This document shows, in pieces, positions 21,500 to 31,878 of a stretch of DNA of 64,000 nt. The stretch's first letter is position 1. Each line of letters starts with the position of its first letter. A program made the position numbers and the translations under genes. The stretch spans positions 682,001 to 746,000 of the forward strand of contig OZ037871.1 in NCBI GenBank assembly GCA_964035575.1, written 5' to 3'. The stretch comes from Rhynchopus sp. YZ270_cl-10 (Eukaryota; Euglenozoa; Diplonemea; Diplonemida; Diplonemidae). Under the pieces are notes generated by a model. The model was not told the DNA's origin, ran no database searches, and saw only the letters and a program-made list of their open reading frames with translations.

Positions 21500-23454
21500 T
21501 TTTTTGACCCTCGTACCCCGATCCCGGGATGTTTTATACATTTCCCCCCCTCGAAAATGTGTTGTTCGTCGTTTCAGGTGTCTGCATAATTTCTTTCTCT
21601 ATTGTTTTTATTGCTTAGTATTGCTTTTGTGAATACCATCTTCATTCTGCAGGATGTATCTTGGTGCTCGTTGTCTTGTTCAAGCTTACCTCTTGTCTCT
21701 CTTTCCCCACTCTTAATCAGAATTAATAGTATGCTTGCTGTCTTTGTGGTGAGTTAATCTTTTTTTTTTTTTCTTTTCTTTTTTTTCAGAAAGTCTTCAG
21801 GGCTTCCGCTTGGTTTTTGGTCTCAAAATTTGGTCCCCGCTTTTGCCGAGCCGTCGCGCACGCGACTCCCTGCAACCACTAGAAGGAGAGGGGAGGGAGG
21901 TGGGCGCCGAAAAAAATTCACTATTCGCAGTTTTGCCGTGTGCTTTTGTCTGAAGACAGCAAGAGCGCCGCAGGCGCACGGTACGCTACTTTTGCTCTCT
22001 TTTCTTTGACTAGTGGAGGTGGTGGAGGCTGAACGGCTTGTGAAGGAAGCTGAGACGGTGATGGTGTTTGTTGGGTAAGTGCAGGCAATTTGAAAAGTCG
22101 CGCAAAACCTTGCGACGCCATTTGATTGTGTGCTGGTAGGAAAGAATTCAGCGCCGCAGGCGCACGGTACACTACGTCCCCCTTTTTTTCTCTTCCTTTT
22201 TCTGTCTTCTTTGGACTAATCGAGCCGATTGCTGCTCACGGTGGGGTCACAGGTGCCTATGAAACCACGCACCTTACCACCCAGTGTGCCTCATAGCAAG
22301 GCTCATACTGCCTCCTTTTTTTTTTGCGATTCCCAAAAGCCTACGCGGAAACCCTGGAAAGAGAAACAGCGTTTTTGTCCCTCCCTATTCCCTGGTCCCA
22401 ACCCAAGGGGGCGAACTTGCTGTCACACCCGGCCGTTTTCTAAGTAAAATAAAGTAATTATCCCTCCTTTTTTTTCTCGCAAGTGGCTAACCCCGCTCCG
22501 GTCTCTATGATGTCAGCAATGTAAACGTAATATGCTTGACATCAACTTTTATTTGCCTTTGTTGTCAGCGTACCTTGGACATGTGCAGAAAACATGCCAT
22601 TTTCAGCCTACACGCTGCACTAAATTTTCAGCATTTTATTATTATTTGAACCATGTGGACATCATTTATCCATATTTGAGAACCAAAAGTATTGCTATCG
22701 TATTTTTTTCTTCCCATTTCGCTAATCCCAAGAGAGGCTGAGGATTATCTGGCCAAAAACCTTTCTACTGAAGATTGCGTGTGCACTCTGGTACACATTC
22801 AATTTTTTTTTTTTTTTTTTTTTTTCAATTTCTCTCTCTTTTTTTTTCTATTTTTCCATATTTTAGCTTCATCCTTTCTCTCTCTCTTTGTTCTCTGTTC
22901 TCTTTTTTTTCCTGCGGCGATCGTTCCTCGTAGACCCCTTTCTCCCCCCTGCAATGCAGTGCAGTAACCCCTCAACACAACTATTTATTTTTTTATTTCA
23001 CACCCCCCCCTCGTTGCCTCTGTCCCTATCTTCAAGACCGCCGTTTTCAAGCATTACGACTGTAATTTGAAATAATGGTGCATTGAAGTACCCCAAACCC
23101 CTCACGTCCATTTCGCTGCGTCCCCTAAGGGATGTACTATGTAATGGCTTTCCCCTTTTTAGCAGATTTAAATTTCTACCTTGTTTTATTTTCAAAAAAA
23201 TACCCCTCCTCTTCTCCCCTTTTTTTTATACTACTATTGCTTTTTGGGTCGCTCTCCCCAAATAGTTTGTTAAGGAGTTGCTCTAAAAAGAAAACAAAAA
23301 CAGCGTTGAGAACAGCTTGAATCTCTACCTTCTCCTTCTGGAGCACAAAGGCGTTGGCTAATATTCAGTACAACCCATTCAAAATCCTTTTTTGGTTGAC
23401 TTCCCGAGGCGGTTGTCGATGCAACAAAGTATTCCCCCCTTTTTTTAGTATTTT

Positions 23455-23558
23455 CATTGCGTTGAGGATGATCTAGTATCTAATTCCTTTGAAAATTTAT
23501 TAGCCTTCGGGCGACGTTTGTGTCACATCCCCGGCGATTGTTGACACTACAAAAATAA
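23455..23558 (+). ncRNA. RNA-like repeat with UUCG tetraloop, copy 2
   Basis: GATGATCTAG, AGCC-TTCG-GGCG, GACGTTTGTG, CCCCGGCGATTGT and GACACTACAAAAA follow the order at 5455-5562, with coordinated changes in the tetraloop stem. Confidence 0.4.
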
Positions 23559-24064
23559 AAACTATCTGAGTTTTAACTAGTCAGATAAAGAAAGAACCGA
23601 AATCAGAAAGAGAATTTTTCGTTGATCGCACCGGATTTTTGTGGAGTGTGTAGGGACAAAAGCAAAAACTTTTCTGTGTATAAGTTGTGTCGTGTTTACA
23701 TCGCTCTCACCAAAAATTCGGACACACTCAGATACGTTTTCATTTCCTCCCCTACAACCTTTGCAAGGCAATTGTTTCAACAAAAAAAAATTCTAAAATA
23801 CCTGAGTGTTTTAGTCTTTACTAAAGAGACGCGCGCCACCCACACACCCACACACCCATTGGCCATCTTCTGCACAAGAATTACCCCTATTAGTCATCAA
23901 ACCACACACACCCGCACACACGTCCTGGGCTGGACGTTAAATTGCATCCGGGGGAAACCATGCCATTGGCACAGCGATGAGTGTGATGCCTCCTGAAGTC
24001 CTATGACGGTTTACCCGAGGACCACGGCCGCGAAAAAGTACCACACTAGCTCTCTGCCCCCCTA

Positions 24065-24341
24065 CCAGACTGCAGACTAAGAAATCATTTAATTAATTAT
24101 CTTACCCCCTATTTTTTTTTGAAAAATTGGCCCCACGTATTAGTGACCGGGTTCATATTGTCCAAAATTTAAGTCATTGAAATTTTGTCCATTTTTGCAG
24201 ATTGACCCCACCACTGACTGGGATCGGCTCAAAAATGCAAATAACGGCGTTTTCGCCTGCATTGTTCGTTACGAAACCCCGTGCAGACTAGCATTTAATT
24301 AATTAATTACCAGACCCCCAATCCTTAGTCTGCAGACTGGC
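24065..24341. mobile_element. Small hAT-like element
   Basis: The ends are CCAGACTGCAGACTAAG and the inverted CTTAGTCTGCAGACTGG. CCCCCCTA precedes the element, and a C-run ending CCCCCCTA follows, so the TSD is about 8 bp. The centre carries a TGACCCCACCACTG motif, which recurs in the hAT families. It is too short to code for anything. Confidence 0.6.
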
Positions 24342-25635
24342 CCCCCCTACCCGACAAAATCCCCCACAAAATAATATGCATCTTAGGTTTCTTTTCCCGT
24401 TCCTCTATTTTTCTTTACCCCTTCTATTCTTCATTCTTTCCCCCCACAACGTATACTGTTCGAGGTTGTTTTCCTCAGCTCTTTCCAATGGAGTTGCATC
24501 AGACGCCAGATATATTTCCCGCTTCCCGCTTCCCCCTCAGCTCCGTTACATATATGGGGGGCGCCACCTAACAAAGGTCTGTTGATCATCAACAGGACTT
24601 TGTCGAAAACGGGGGGGAAAAAAAGGGTTCAAAACGACTGACGTCTGTACCTTTTGTAGTACAAAGGCTTCGACCAACATAAGTACAACAATTACACTTT
24701 ATTTTTGGGATGAGCCACACCAAACAAACTGGGGAGATCCGGGTGTCCAACAATCTTGTTCACAAAAAAATCGCAAAAATCACAAAAAATAAGATGTGAT
24801 TTTTTTTTTTTTTGTGATTTTTTTGTAGAACACAGTGGCATGACAACCCGGATATCCCCACAAACAAAAAAAGATGATCCGCGCATTGTTATCGTGACAC
24901 AAGAATAAATCTCAACATCCTTTTCTCTTCCTTTCCAACGTTCCCTTTATCCCCATCTCCCAAGCTCCAACCCCCCCCTCTCTCGGTGTCTCACCGGGCA
25001 GAGCATCTCTGTATCAACATATTTCCCTTCTTTTTTCTCTTTCCTACTGTCACCTACCTAGAAGTAGGTGTGACGCTGACTGCCGGTATTTTTTATTTTT
25101 TTTATTCCTACAAGCGTAGCTTAAAGGAGAAATAGTTCCTCAGATACGGTCGCCAATCACCCCTCAAACAGGGTAATTGTGCAATCAACGAAAAAACCTT
25201 TTTTCCTTTTACTTACCTATCAGAGTTACTATTTTTTATTTTGGGTAGCCGCGCCACATGGTACTGCCTCTTTGCTTTGTTTTGTTGTTGTGCTACGTAG
25301 CGGGGTTCCACACTGCGAACTGGGCAGGGAGGACAGTTTCCCCCAATATACAGCAGAGAGTCTCATGATGGCTCTAGGTTGACGACCAAAGAGGGGCAAA
25401 ACCCTATTTCTTTGCACTTTCAACTTCTCTTTTATTTACCCATTTTTTTCAATCGTTTGAAAGGTAAGTGCGGTTTATCTTAGTAGGAAAGAAGTGAGGT
25501 TCATCTTGCAAACCTTTTGTCTTTTATTTTTTCAGGGTAATCCCGATGTTTTGTAGGCAACAATCCCGGCCCCCAACCAGCACCCCCTTAAGACTTGTAC
25601 AGGACCTATGCTATGTTCCCACGGTTACACGCGTA

Positions 25636-25750
25636 AAACCATTTTTGGTGCTCCTGAAATAAAAAAAATACCAAGTACGCAACAACTACGCACAAAGTGC
25701 GCAACCAGTACGCAAAATGGGGTTTTCAGGAGCACCAATTTTGGTTTTTT
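25636..25750. repeat. Foldback with TTGGTGCTCCTGAAA arms
   Basis: TTTTTGGTGCTCCTGAAA is complementary to TTTCAGGAGCACCAAT about 80 bp on. Between the arms are repeats of TACGCAAC. No TSD is clear. Confidence 0.65.
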
Positions 25751-26058
25751 ATTTTTCTTTTTTGGCCGTTAAAAAAGGCTAGGGTATAAAAAGGTCGTGT
25801 GATTCACCGAGCGGTTGTGAACCGCCTCTGTTCTCTTACGGTACAGACCACTCACGTCCCACCCTTTGCATGAGCTCGACTGAGATGCGTTTTAACACGT
25901 TGTAACGACTCTTTAATCGTAGCATCAACTCTTTATCCATCCCCTCCTCGCATTTCTGTTTTCTTTTTAGTATCTTAATATTAAGTAGAACTAACGCAGG
26001 ACAAAAAACGGTTCAAAAAAAAACCCCCCTCCCTTTTTTTTTACAGCAGCTGGTGCAG

Positions 26059-26178
26059 ATGAAGGCCACAGTGGAGAGAACCACACGCTGCTTTTTGGAC
26101 CGCTTTTACCCATTCTGGGGCCAGAAAAGCCGCCAATGCCACATATTTTTCACCTCAGAACCTATCCCGAGGGCTTAG
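26059..26178 (+). CDS. Possible 39-residue protein or exon
   Basis: A pyrimidine tract and ACAG (26046) precede a GC-rich frame beginning MKATVERTTRCFLDRFYPFW and ending in TAG. Composition is coding-like, but no family is recognised. It could be a small gene, an exon or a fragment. Confidence 0.2.
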   Translation: MKATVERTTRCFLDRFYPFWGQKSRQCHIFFTSEPIPRA

Positions 26179-26392
26179 AAACACTGTTTCAAAAAGGGTA
26201 CCGGGACCTGGAACCCTAGGTACCAAGCCCTTGCCACTTTTTTAGTTCGCTCGTTTTGAGGCCAAAAAAAGGGTTGGGGTCAAAACAGGGCAGGGTACTT
26301 TTGGGTGGTATGGGTGGGAATATGCGGTCAACACTTCCCCCCCTTGCTCATCAGAACGGGGGAAAAAAACTACACATCTTTTTTTTTACAAT

Positions 26393-27208
26393 ATGTCGAA
26401 GCTAGTTGTGGACTACCGCCCCGATACTTTGAGTAGTTTTGATCGGTCTGCGTTGAGCGAGTTTAAGAGGGAGGTTGACAAATGGGAGCATCTGAGCAAA
26501 TCGCAGCGTGCGTGGCTTGACGACCGCTGCTTGCTGAGGTACTTGCGGGCACGGAAGTTTAAGGTGAAGGACGCGAAGGCCATGCTCATCGCTACCTTGG
26601 ACTGGCGTGTCGACAACAAGGCACACAAGATTAAACCGGAAGCTGTCCTCCCCCTCGCACGCCACCTCTCAAACTACTTCCACATGACCACCAAGAACGG
26701 CCACCCTGTCTGCTACATGCGGTTCAGACGCGACCCCGCGGAGTTCACTCTCGACCAGAAGGTGCACTACATCATGTTCCAGCAGGAGGAGCATCTCCGC
26801 ATTCTGAAGCACAACATGGACGCTTTCCCGAACACAGAGAAGGTTGTGTACATCATTGATTTGGCTGAGTTCAGCATGTCCGCACCGGGTGCGGACACTG
26901 GGATTGCAAAGAAGTGGGGTGAGATGCTTGGGAACCACTACCCTGAGCGTCTGCACCGTGCCTACCTGGTGCACTACCCTGCGGTGTTCAGTATGTTCTG
27001 GACGATGGTATCTGCGTTTGTGGACAAGGTCTCTGTCGAGAAGATGTGCTTCGTCAAGCACACCGAAAAGGACAAGCTTCGCGAGTACTTCGTGAACGAA
27101 GGCTTCGACCCTGCGCATCTTGAGGAGGAGTACGGAGGCGACCTGCCTCTCCTAAAGGAGCCTAACCTTATCGGCACAGACACCTACGTTAAGGCACCTA
27201 TGCTCTAG
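26393..27208 (+). CDS. SEC14-like CRAL-TRIO lipid-transfer protein
   Basis: The 271-residue single-exon protein should bind and move a phospholipid or another small lipid between membranes, as SEC14 proteins do in the cytosol. An N-terminal helical CRAL-TRIO-N region (about 15-75, with LLRYLRARKFKVKDAKAML) is followed by the lipid-binding domain (about 85-250). Typical elements are VVYIIDLAEFS, HYPERLHRAYLVHYPAVFS and the end LEEEYGGDLP. The start ATG 26393 is the first in frame and lies 38 nt after an AG. There is no signal peptide or membrane helix. Length fits short SEC14 proteins. The lipid cannot be told from sequence. Confidence 0.9.
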   Translation: MSKLVVDYRPDTLSSFDRSALSEFKREVDKWEHLSKSQRAWLDDRCLLRYLRARKFKVKDAKAMLIATLDWRVDNKAHKIKPEAVLPLARHLSNYFHMTTKNGHPVCYMRFRRDPAEFTLDQKVHYIMFQQEEHLRILKHNMDAFPNTEKVVYIIDLAEFSMSAPGADTGIAKKWGEMLGNHYPERLHRAYLVHYPAVFSMFWTMVSAFVDKVSVEKMCFVKHTEKDKLREYFVNEGFDPAHLEEEYGGDLPLLKEPNLIGTDTYVKAPML

Positions 27209-28102
27209 AGAATTTCAACAGGTTTTTTGAGCTGATATTGAATTCAAGTGAACTTTTTTTATCGAATGTCCAGATATTTTCCCATTTTGTTCAATAAGAG
27301 ACAACCAAAAAGAAAGGAGGTCAGACCAGAGTTTCCCTGTCTCATTCTCTGCCACACTCTTTATGGATGAGGTGTGCTGTCTGTAAGAATCCTAGCCCTT
27401 TTCAAAAAAGGTCACATTTGAGTACAGAAGCCCCCCCTGCTGGTGAGGTGCGTTGTGCAGCAACCCATACTTTAATTCTATAATACAATCCGTTTTATTG
27501 GGTGCACACACAACGCCCGTACAGCTTCCCCTGAGTGGGCCCCTACCATTGGATGCCCTGTGTGTGCCTAGTGGTACCCCGCATCCCCTATGTGTGTCAA
27601 GAAAACAAAAAAAAAATACAACCGTATTTTTAACTCTTTGAATAAAACGACTCCCCGTGTGAAAATGCCAGAGTCAGCGAAAAAAAAAATGGTTCCCACA
27701 GAGGCGAACCGGTGCCACGATGAAGATGTTTTTGCCTCTTCAACGGTTGCCCTTTTTTTTTAGTACATTTTTTTTTTGGAAATAATTTTCCTCGTGCCCA
27801 TTTTCTTTGAGGCACTGTATATCATAGAACACGCCCATTAGTTTTTTTTTTATGGGCGCGCTAAATATGGCCCCTAAAAAAAAATTATGAGCAAAATTCG
27901 TAATTCCGCAAATTGCTACATCCACAAAGATACGGCTGTATGCCCTGGTCAGTGGGTCAGATGTGGTATGTTCGTCTATTTTTTATTTTGTTATATTTTA
28001 TTTTATTTTGTGTAGCAATGTGCGCTTGAATGTGGTGTAACCTGGACAGCATAGAAACCAACGCGTTTCTTTTAGTCCCCATTTGTTTGTGTGCCTAGCG
28101 AA
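27209..28102. other. Intergenic stretch
   Basis: A- and T-rich. It contains the CACAC/GTGTG RNA-like repeat at 27349-27400 (second copy of 5248-5300). No protein gene is seen. Confidence 0.5.
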
Positions 28103-28201
28103 CGTACACGACGATGAAGTAAATGCCTTTATTTGTGGTTTCACGATTGTAAGCCAACGGAGAAGCCACAAGTCAAGTCATTTACTTCTTCGTCGTGTAA
28201 T
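28103..28201. repeat. ACACGACG foldback, 99 bp
   Basis: ACACGACGATGAAGTAAATG pairs with CATTTACTTCTTCGTCGTGT. Inner parts include GTGGTTTCAC and GCCACAAGTCAAG. Same family as 35047-35143 and the longer 13012-13268. Confidence 0.7.
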
Positions 28202-28202
28202 G

Positions 28203-28255
28203 TTCCCTCGTCCCCCCTCTTTTGTCTGCATCTTTCGACGTTCGTGGATGCCAGC

Positions 28256-28297
<42 letters not shown>

Positions 28298-28958
28298 TGT
28301 GTGTTTTTCTTCTCATGAGATGACTAAGGATGTAGTTTAGCTCATCTCACAAAAAAGATGTCTTGAGAAGGAGATGTAGTTTTTTTTTTGGGGGGAAAGT
28401 ATGTAAAATGAACCTCATGACATCTGTTTTAGTGGTATGCTTCCCTTCGTGAGAACCCGTGTTCATCTATTGAAAAAATCTGTACATTGCCGTCTGCATG
28501 CTCCTTAAAACACATCTTTTTATTATTTTTTTATTTTTCTCTTTTTCTTCCCCCCCGACGAGGTTGTCATTCTAACTTTCCTTTTTTCGTTTCGTTCAGA
28601 AAAGAAAGTATATGAAATAATAACTTTTCGTTTTCCATCTCCCCCTCTCTCTCCCTTCCGTATCGAGGTCTACTAAAATAAACAAACACACAAACCCCGT
28701 TTAGCTCTTGTGTATCGATGTTCTGGGAGGATGGGACGTGTGTCTTTTTTCTTTTTCTTCTTTTTTTCTTTTTGCTAGCGGGAGTGACTCTCTGGGTATG
28801 ATAAACTTTCAAGTTTTTTTTTTTTTTTTTTTTTGCCCCCCCCCTTTTTTTGACGATAACAAATTACGCTTTTTCTTGTGTCTCACTTCATCATGCTGAT
28901 CTGCAACCTTGCAGTCTGCTTGTGTGCAGTTGTAGTTATTTTATTTTTTTCAAGAAGT
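28203..28958. other. Intergenic stretch with poly-A and poly-T runs
   Basis: It contains a 36-nt A-run (from 28258), a type i hairpin at 28316-28350 (GAGATGACTAA paired with TTTAGCTCATCTC) and a GAAAGTATATGAAATAATAAC segment near 28605. No gene is seen. Confidence 0.5.
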
Positions 28959-30423
28959 ACGTACAGAACAGGGGAGTTTAAAAGTTTGGATTTTTTTCAA
29001 AAAATTCGGTTTGAGGTAAAAAATCGGTTTGGGCAAAAAAAAGCGAATTCCGAGCTTTCTCGCCCCCCCACGGGCCCCACCCCCCACCCTTCATCCCTCA
29101 CGGTGATGATGTTACTAGGGTTTTTGGTGTTATGACATGCTTCATAACATGTTATATTATAACATGTTATATGACATGCTTGAGCATGTTATATAACATG
29201 CTCAAGCATGTCATATAACATGCTAAGCATGTCACATGACATGCTTGAGCATGTCATACACGGTGCGCTGGTCAGAGGTCTGACCAGGTACCTGGTCACG
29301 TTTACCCAGGTAAGTACCCAGGCGCCCAGGTGACCAGGTACCCAGGTACACGGCACACTGTGTACAAGGAAAAAAGTCGTGAAAGAGCAACCACAGCTCC
29401 ACATGACAAACACAAAAGTGTCCAGTCACGTGGGGCATTCATGCACTGAGGAGATAATGATCCAACAATTTACAAGAAAGATTACTTAACCTACTGCTGG
29501 AAGTTGCCAGGTCGTAGTAACACACAAAGTGTGCCTCCGTTCGGGAATACCGGATATTCTAGAGACCAAAAAGGCCTCTTCCGCTAGTCAAGGTATAACC
29601 GAATGAACGGCCCAAGACCCCCGTGGAGAAGTTAAATGTTGTAATGCTATCAAGTAGAAACTGCGACCACTGTCTTACCCTCCTCAATACATGGTGGAAG
29701 ATGTCTTTGACAACCAATATCCTGTACCCAGGTACCCATATTCCCAGACCCACGCAGTACCACGTCGCAGTACTACGTAAAATTTACCACCAGACCCTGT
29801 CTTCGTGCACCTGAAGTACAACGCCGCAGACAGGCCAAACATGCGTTGGACTCAGAGGAATGCCCGCTGTGCAGGTATCAAACATGAGAACCAACTCCCA
29901 GCAACAAGGGGCGCCTTTTGGCGGGCGTTGTTGAGGGTGTTTGGGGTGCAAAGTTTTCCACAATTTTGATGCGCGGGTACAGAAGTGTTGTCTTGTTCTT
30001 TCATCTCTAGGAATGTAAATGTCAATCGCGTTTAACTACCACGAGGGCTTGTTCAGTGAACCCACGAGGGGTCGAAGGGGGTTGGTTATCCCATATCTAT
30101 CAAAGGTTGTGTCGACCAGGCGAAACCACTATGTTACGCTGTACGTTGTTAAATCCGAAGAAATAACGCTTTAGCAGCCGCAGGAAGTTTGTTAAAAAGA
30201 GTGCCTCACGCTACACAAACCACCACCCGCGATTGACTTAGATGTTATAACAAAGAGAATTCAGAACAAAACAACACCCTGCCCCATACACACTAAATTG
30301 TCATGCTTCAAGAGCATGTCTGGGCCAAAATTACTGTTGACAAGAAAGGCAACAAGACCACCCACAAGGAGTGTGAAATGTGCACTGGTTTTCTGGGGGA
30401 ACGCAATATTTTCTTGTGTCTAA

Positions 30424-31225
30424 CATGGGTAGTATCTGGATCCAGTTCCAGGTGATTCCAGGTTTCTCAGATTTTTCGTGAAATTCCAGGTTTTTTCCAG
30501 GTATTCCAGGTAAATTCCAGGTAATTCCAGGTAATTCCAGGTTAATTCCAGGTCAATTCCAGGTAATTCCAGGTGTATTCCAGGTGGGTTTAAGCAGAAA
30601 TCTGCACGGTGGAAGTGTGGACGATGACAAAACACTCGGTGGTGCTGTCGCTGCCACTGACACTGCTGCCGCTGGAACTGCTGCTGCTGTCTACCCTCTT
30701 CCTTTTCTGCCCCCTGTTTCACCGCAATCTTTTTCACTTGCGTGGTCGTTGCGTTTGGTTTCCTCCCCATGGTTTTTGTTGTTCTCTCTACACAGTGTAC
30801 TGAATAGGAAGAGAACTCGGGGATAGAGGGGAGTGAGCGCTTCAGCGACAATGGCAAAGACTAAAAAAACACAAGGTTTTTTAGAATTTCCATCACATGG
30901 TGTTCCGGAGGGGGGCAAGATTGACATGTCCTTGACAGGTCCTTGACAGTGGGGGGTCCCACTTTATAATTTGTGTGGGTTTTTTGGCCGGGAAAGAATA
31001 TTATGCGTCGTCCAAAAACACCAGCATTTGCATTTTTGGAATCCGTCCGTCCAGTAGTGGGGTCACTTTGCCAAAATGGACAAATTCGTGGTACATACGT
31101 AAATACACACAGTCACCAACAGTGCAAAAAGCCTAATTCCAGAAAAAATCCAGATCTGGAATACCTGGAATTTTTCTGGAATTTTTCTGGAATTACCTGG
31201 AATCTGGATCCAGATACTACCCATG
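30424..31225. mobile_element. Nested element with CATGGGTAGTATCTGG ends
   Basis: The ends CATGGGTAGTATCTGGATCC and complement are flanked by GTCTAA (30418-30423, 31226-31231). Subterminal zones are built of TTCCAGGTAA repeats on the left and CTGGAATT repeats on the right. The middle has a TGACCCCACC-type motif near 31055 and coding-like GC DNA near 30640-30720, but no identified protein. Element D at 61134 lacks this insertion. Confidence 0.75.
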
Positions 31226-31230
31226 GTCTA

Positions 31231-31324
31231 ACATAAATCTAAAACCACCAAAAAAAAGAAAGGGTGCATGTGTTGACCCTCTCACATACTTTCAATTCTG
31301 TGAAATGAAAGTATGTGAATCTAA
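31231..31324 (+). mobile_element. 94-bp mobile double-hairpin unit
   Basis: TTGTGTCTA lies on both sides (30414-30422 before the later insertion, and 31325-31333) and is single in sister element D at 61129-61137. The inserted unit reads from an A-rich leader through AAAGAAAGGGTGCA, a GGGT/ACCC hairpin and a perfect CACATACTTTCA/TGAAAGTATGTG hairpin. A relative lies at 11166-11240. It has no inverted ends, so a retroposon of a small RNA is one reading. Confidence 0.6.
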
Positions 31325-31633
31325 TTGTGTCTAGTCCTCCGAAGCAGAGGACAGACTTTCCGGAAGGTTTCCAAAGTCGAATTTCTTGCACTAGCTATGC
31401 TCCCTGGGTTAAATGGCAATAGCAGTGACTGACAAAATGTTCCCACCCCCCAGGTCTTCATCCACAAACCCAGAATAGATTGATGTGGGTGAAGCCTTTC
31501 GGATTTTGAGTTGTTGATAGAATGTCGAAGAGCGGCGAAACTTCTCATCGCAATCACGGATGCAGTTCAGATTTCACGATCCTGTGATGAGTGTAAATGT
31601 GGGGTGATTAAGTTATGCTGTACAAACGCAGTA

Positions 31634-31878
31634 CTGTAAAATCGTATAATTTGTCACCTACAATTCTTCCGTCCCTACGGGGATCTGCTGTCTACTGAGG
31701 ATCGGTGGCAGTGCCAATACAGAAAGTATCACTCAAGGCCGTACTTTAAAAAGTAGACACAAAAAATAACCACAAACATAAATTAAATCATCGCGTAATG
31801 TGAGGGGGTGACAAAATTCATTTATGACTGATATTTCAACTCGGTTAATTAGGGTGTGACAAAATACACGATTTTACA
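31634..31878. mobile_element. TA-flanked MITE, CTGTAAAATCGT ends
   Basis: CTGTAAAATCGTATAATTTG and its complement bound 245 bp, flanked by TA. The second copy is 61443-61630. The related core near 1990-2005 (reverse strand) lacks the insertion and reads ACGCAGTTATCGGG. It fits a mariner-type MITE. Confidence 0.75.

Larger units (their letters stand above)
20757..24056. other. Intergenic stretch, 3.3 kb
   Basis: No confident gene. It holds hairpin modules at 20785-20822 (type ii) and about 20915-20945 (type i-like), an RNA-like repeat at 21388-21499, two GTACCGTGCGCC hairpin motifs (21966-21988 and 22149-22170, reverse) with a TGACCCCACC-type motif near 22235, a weak type i copy near 22730, and the UUCG repeat at 23455-23558. 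A perfect hairpin GCCAGATATC-ACG-GATATCTGGC lies at about 21152-21175. Confidence 0.5.
24350..26392. other. Intergenic stretch ahead of the SEC14-like gene
   Basis: It contains the dispersed repeat 24360-24550 (see 15447-15660), a weak type iii hairpin copy at about 25398-25440, a foldback at 25636-25750 and a small coding-like frame at 26059-26178. AG sites at 26046 and 26354 follow pyrimidine-rich DNA. Confidence 0.5.
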
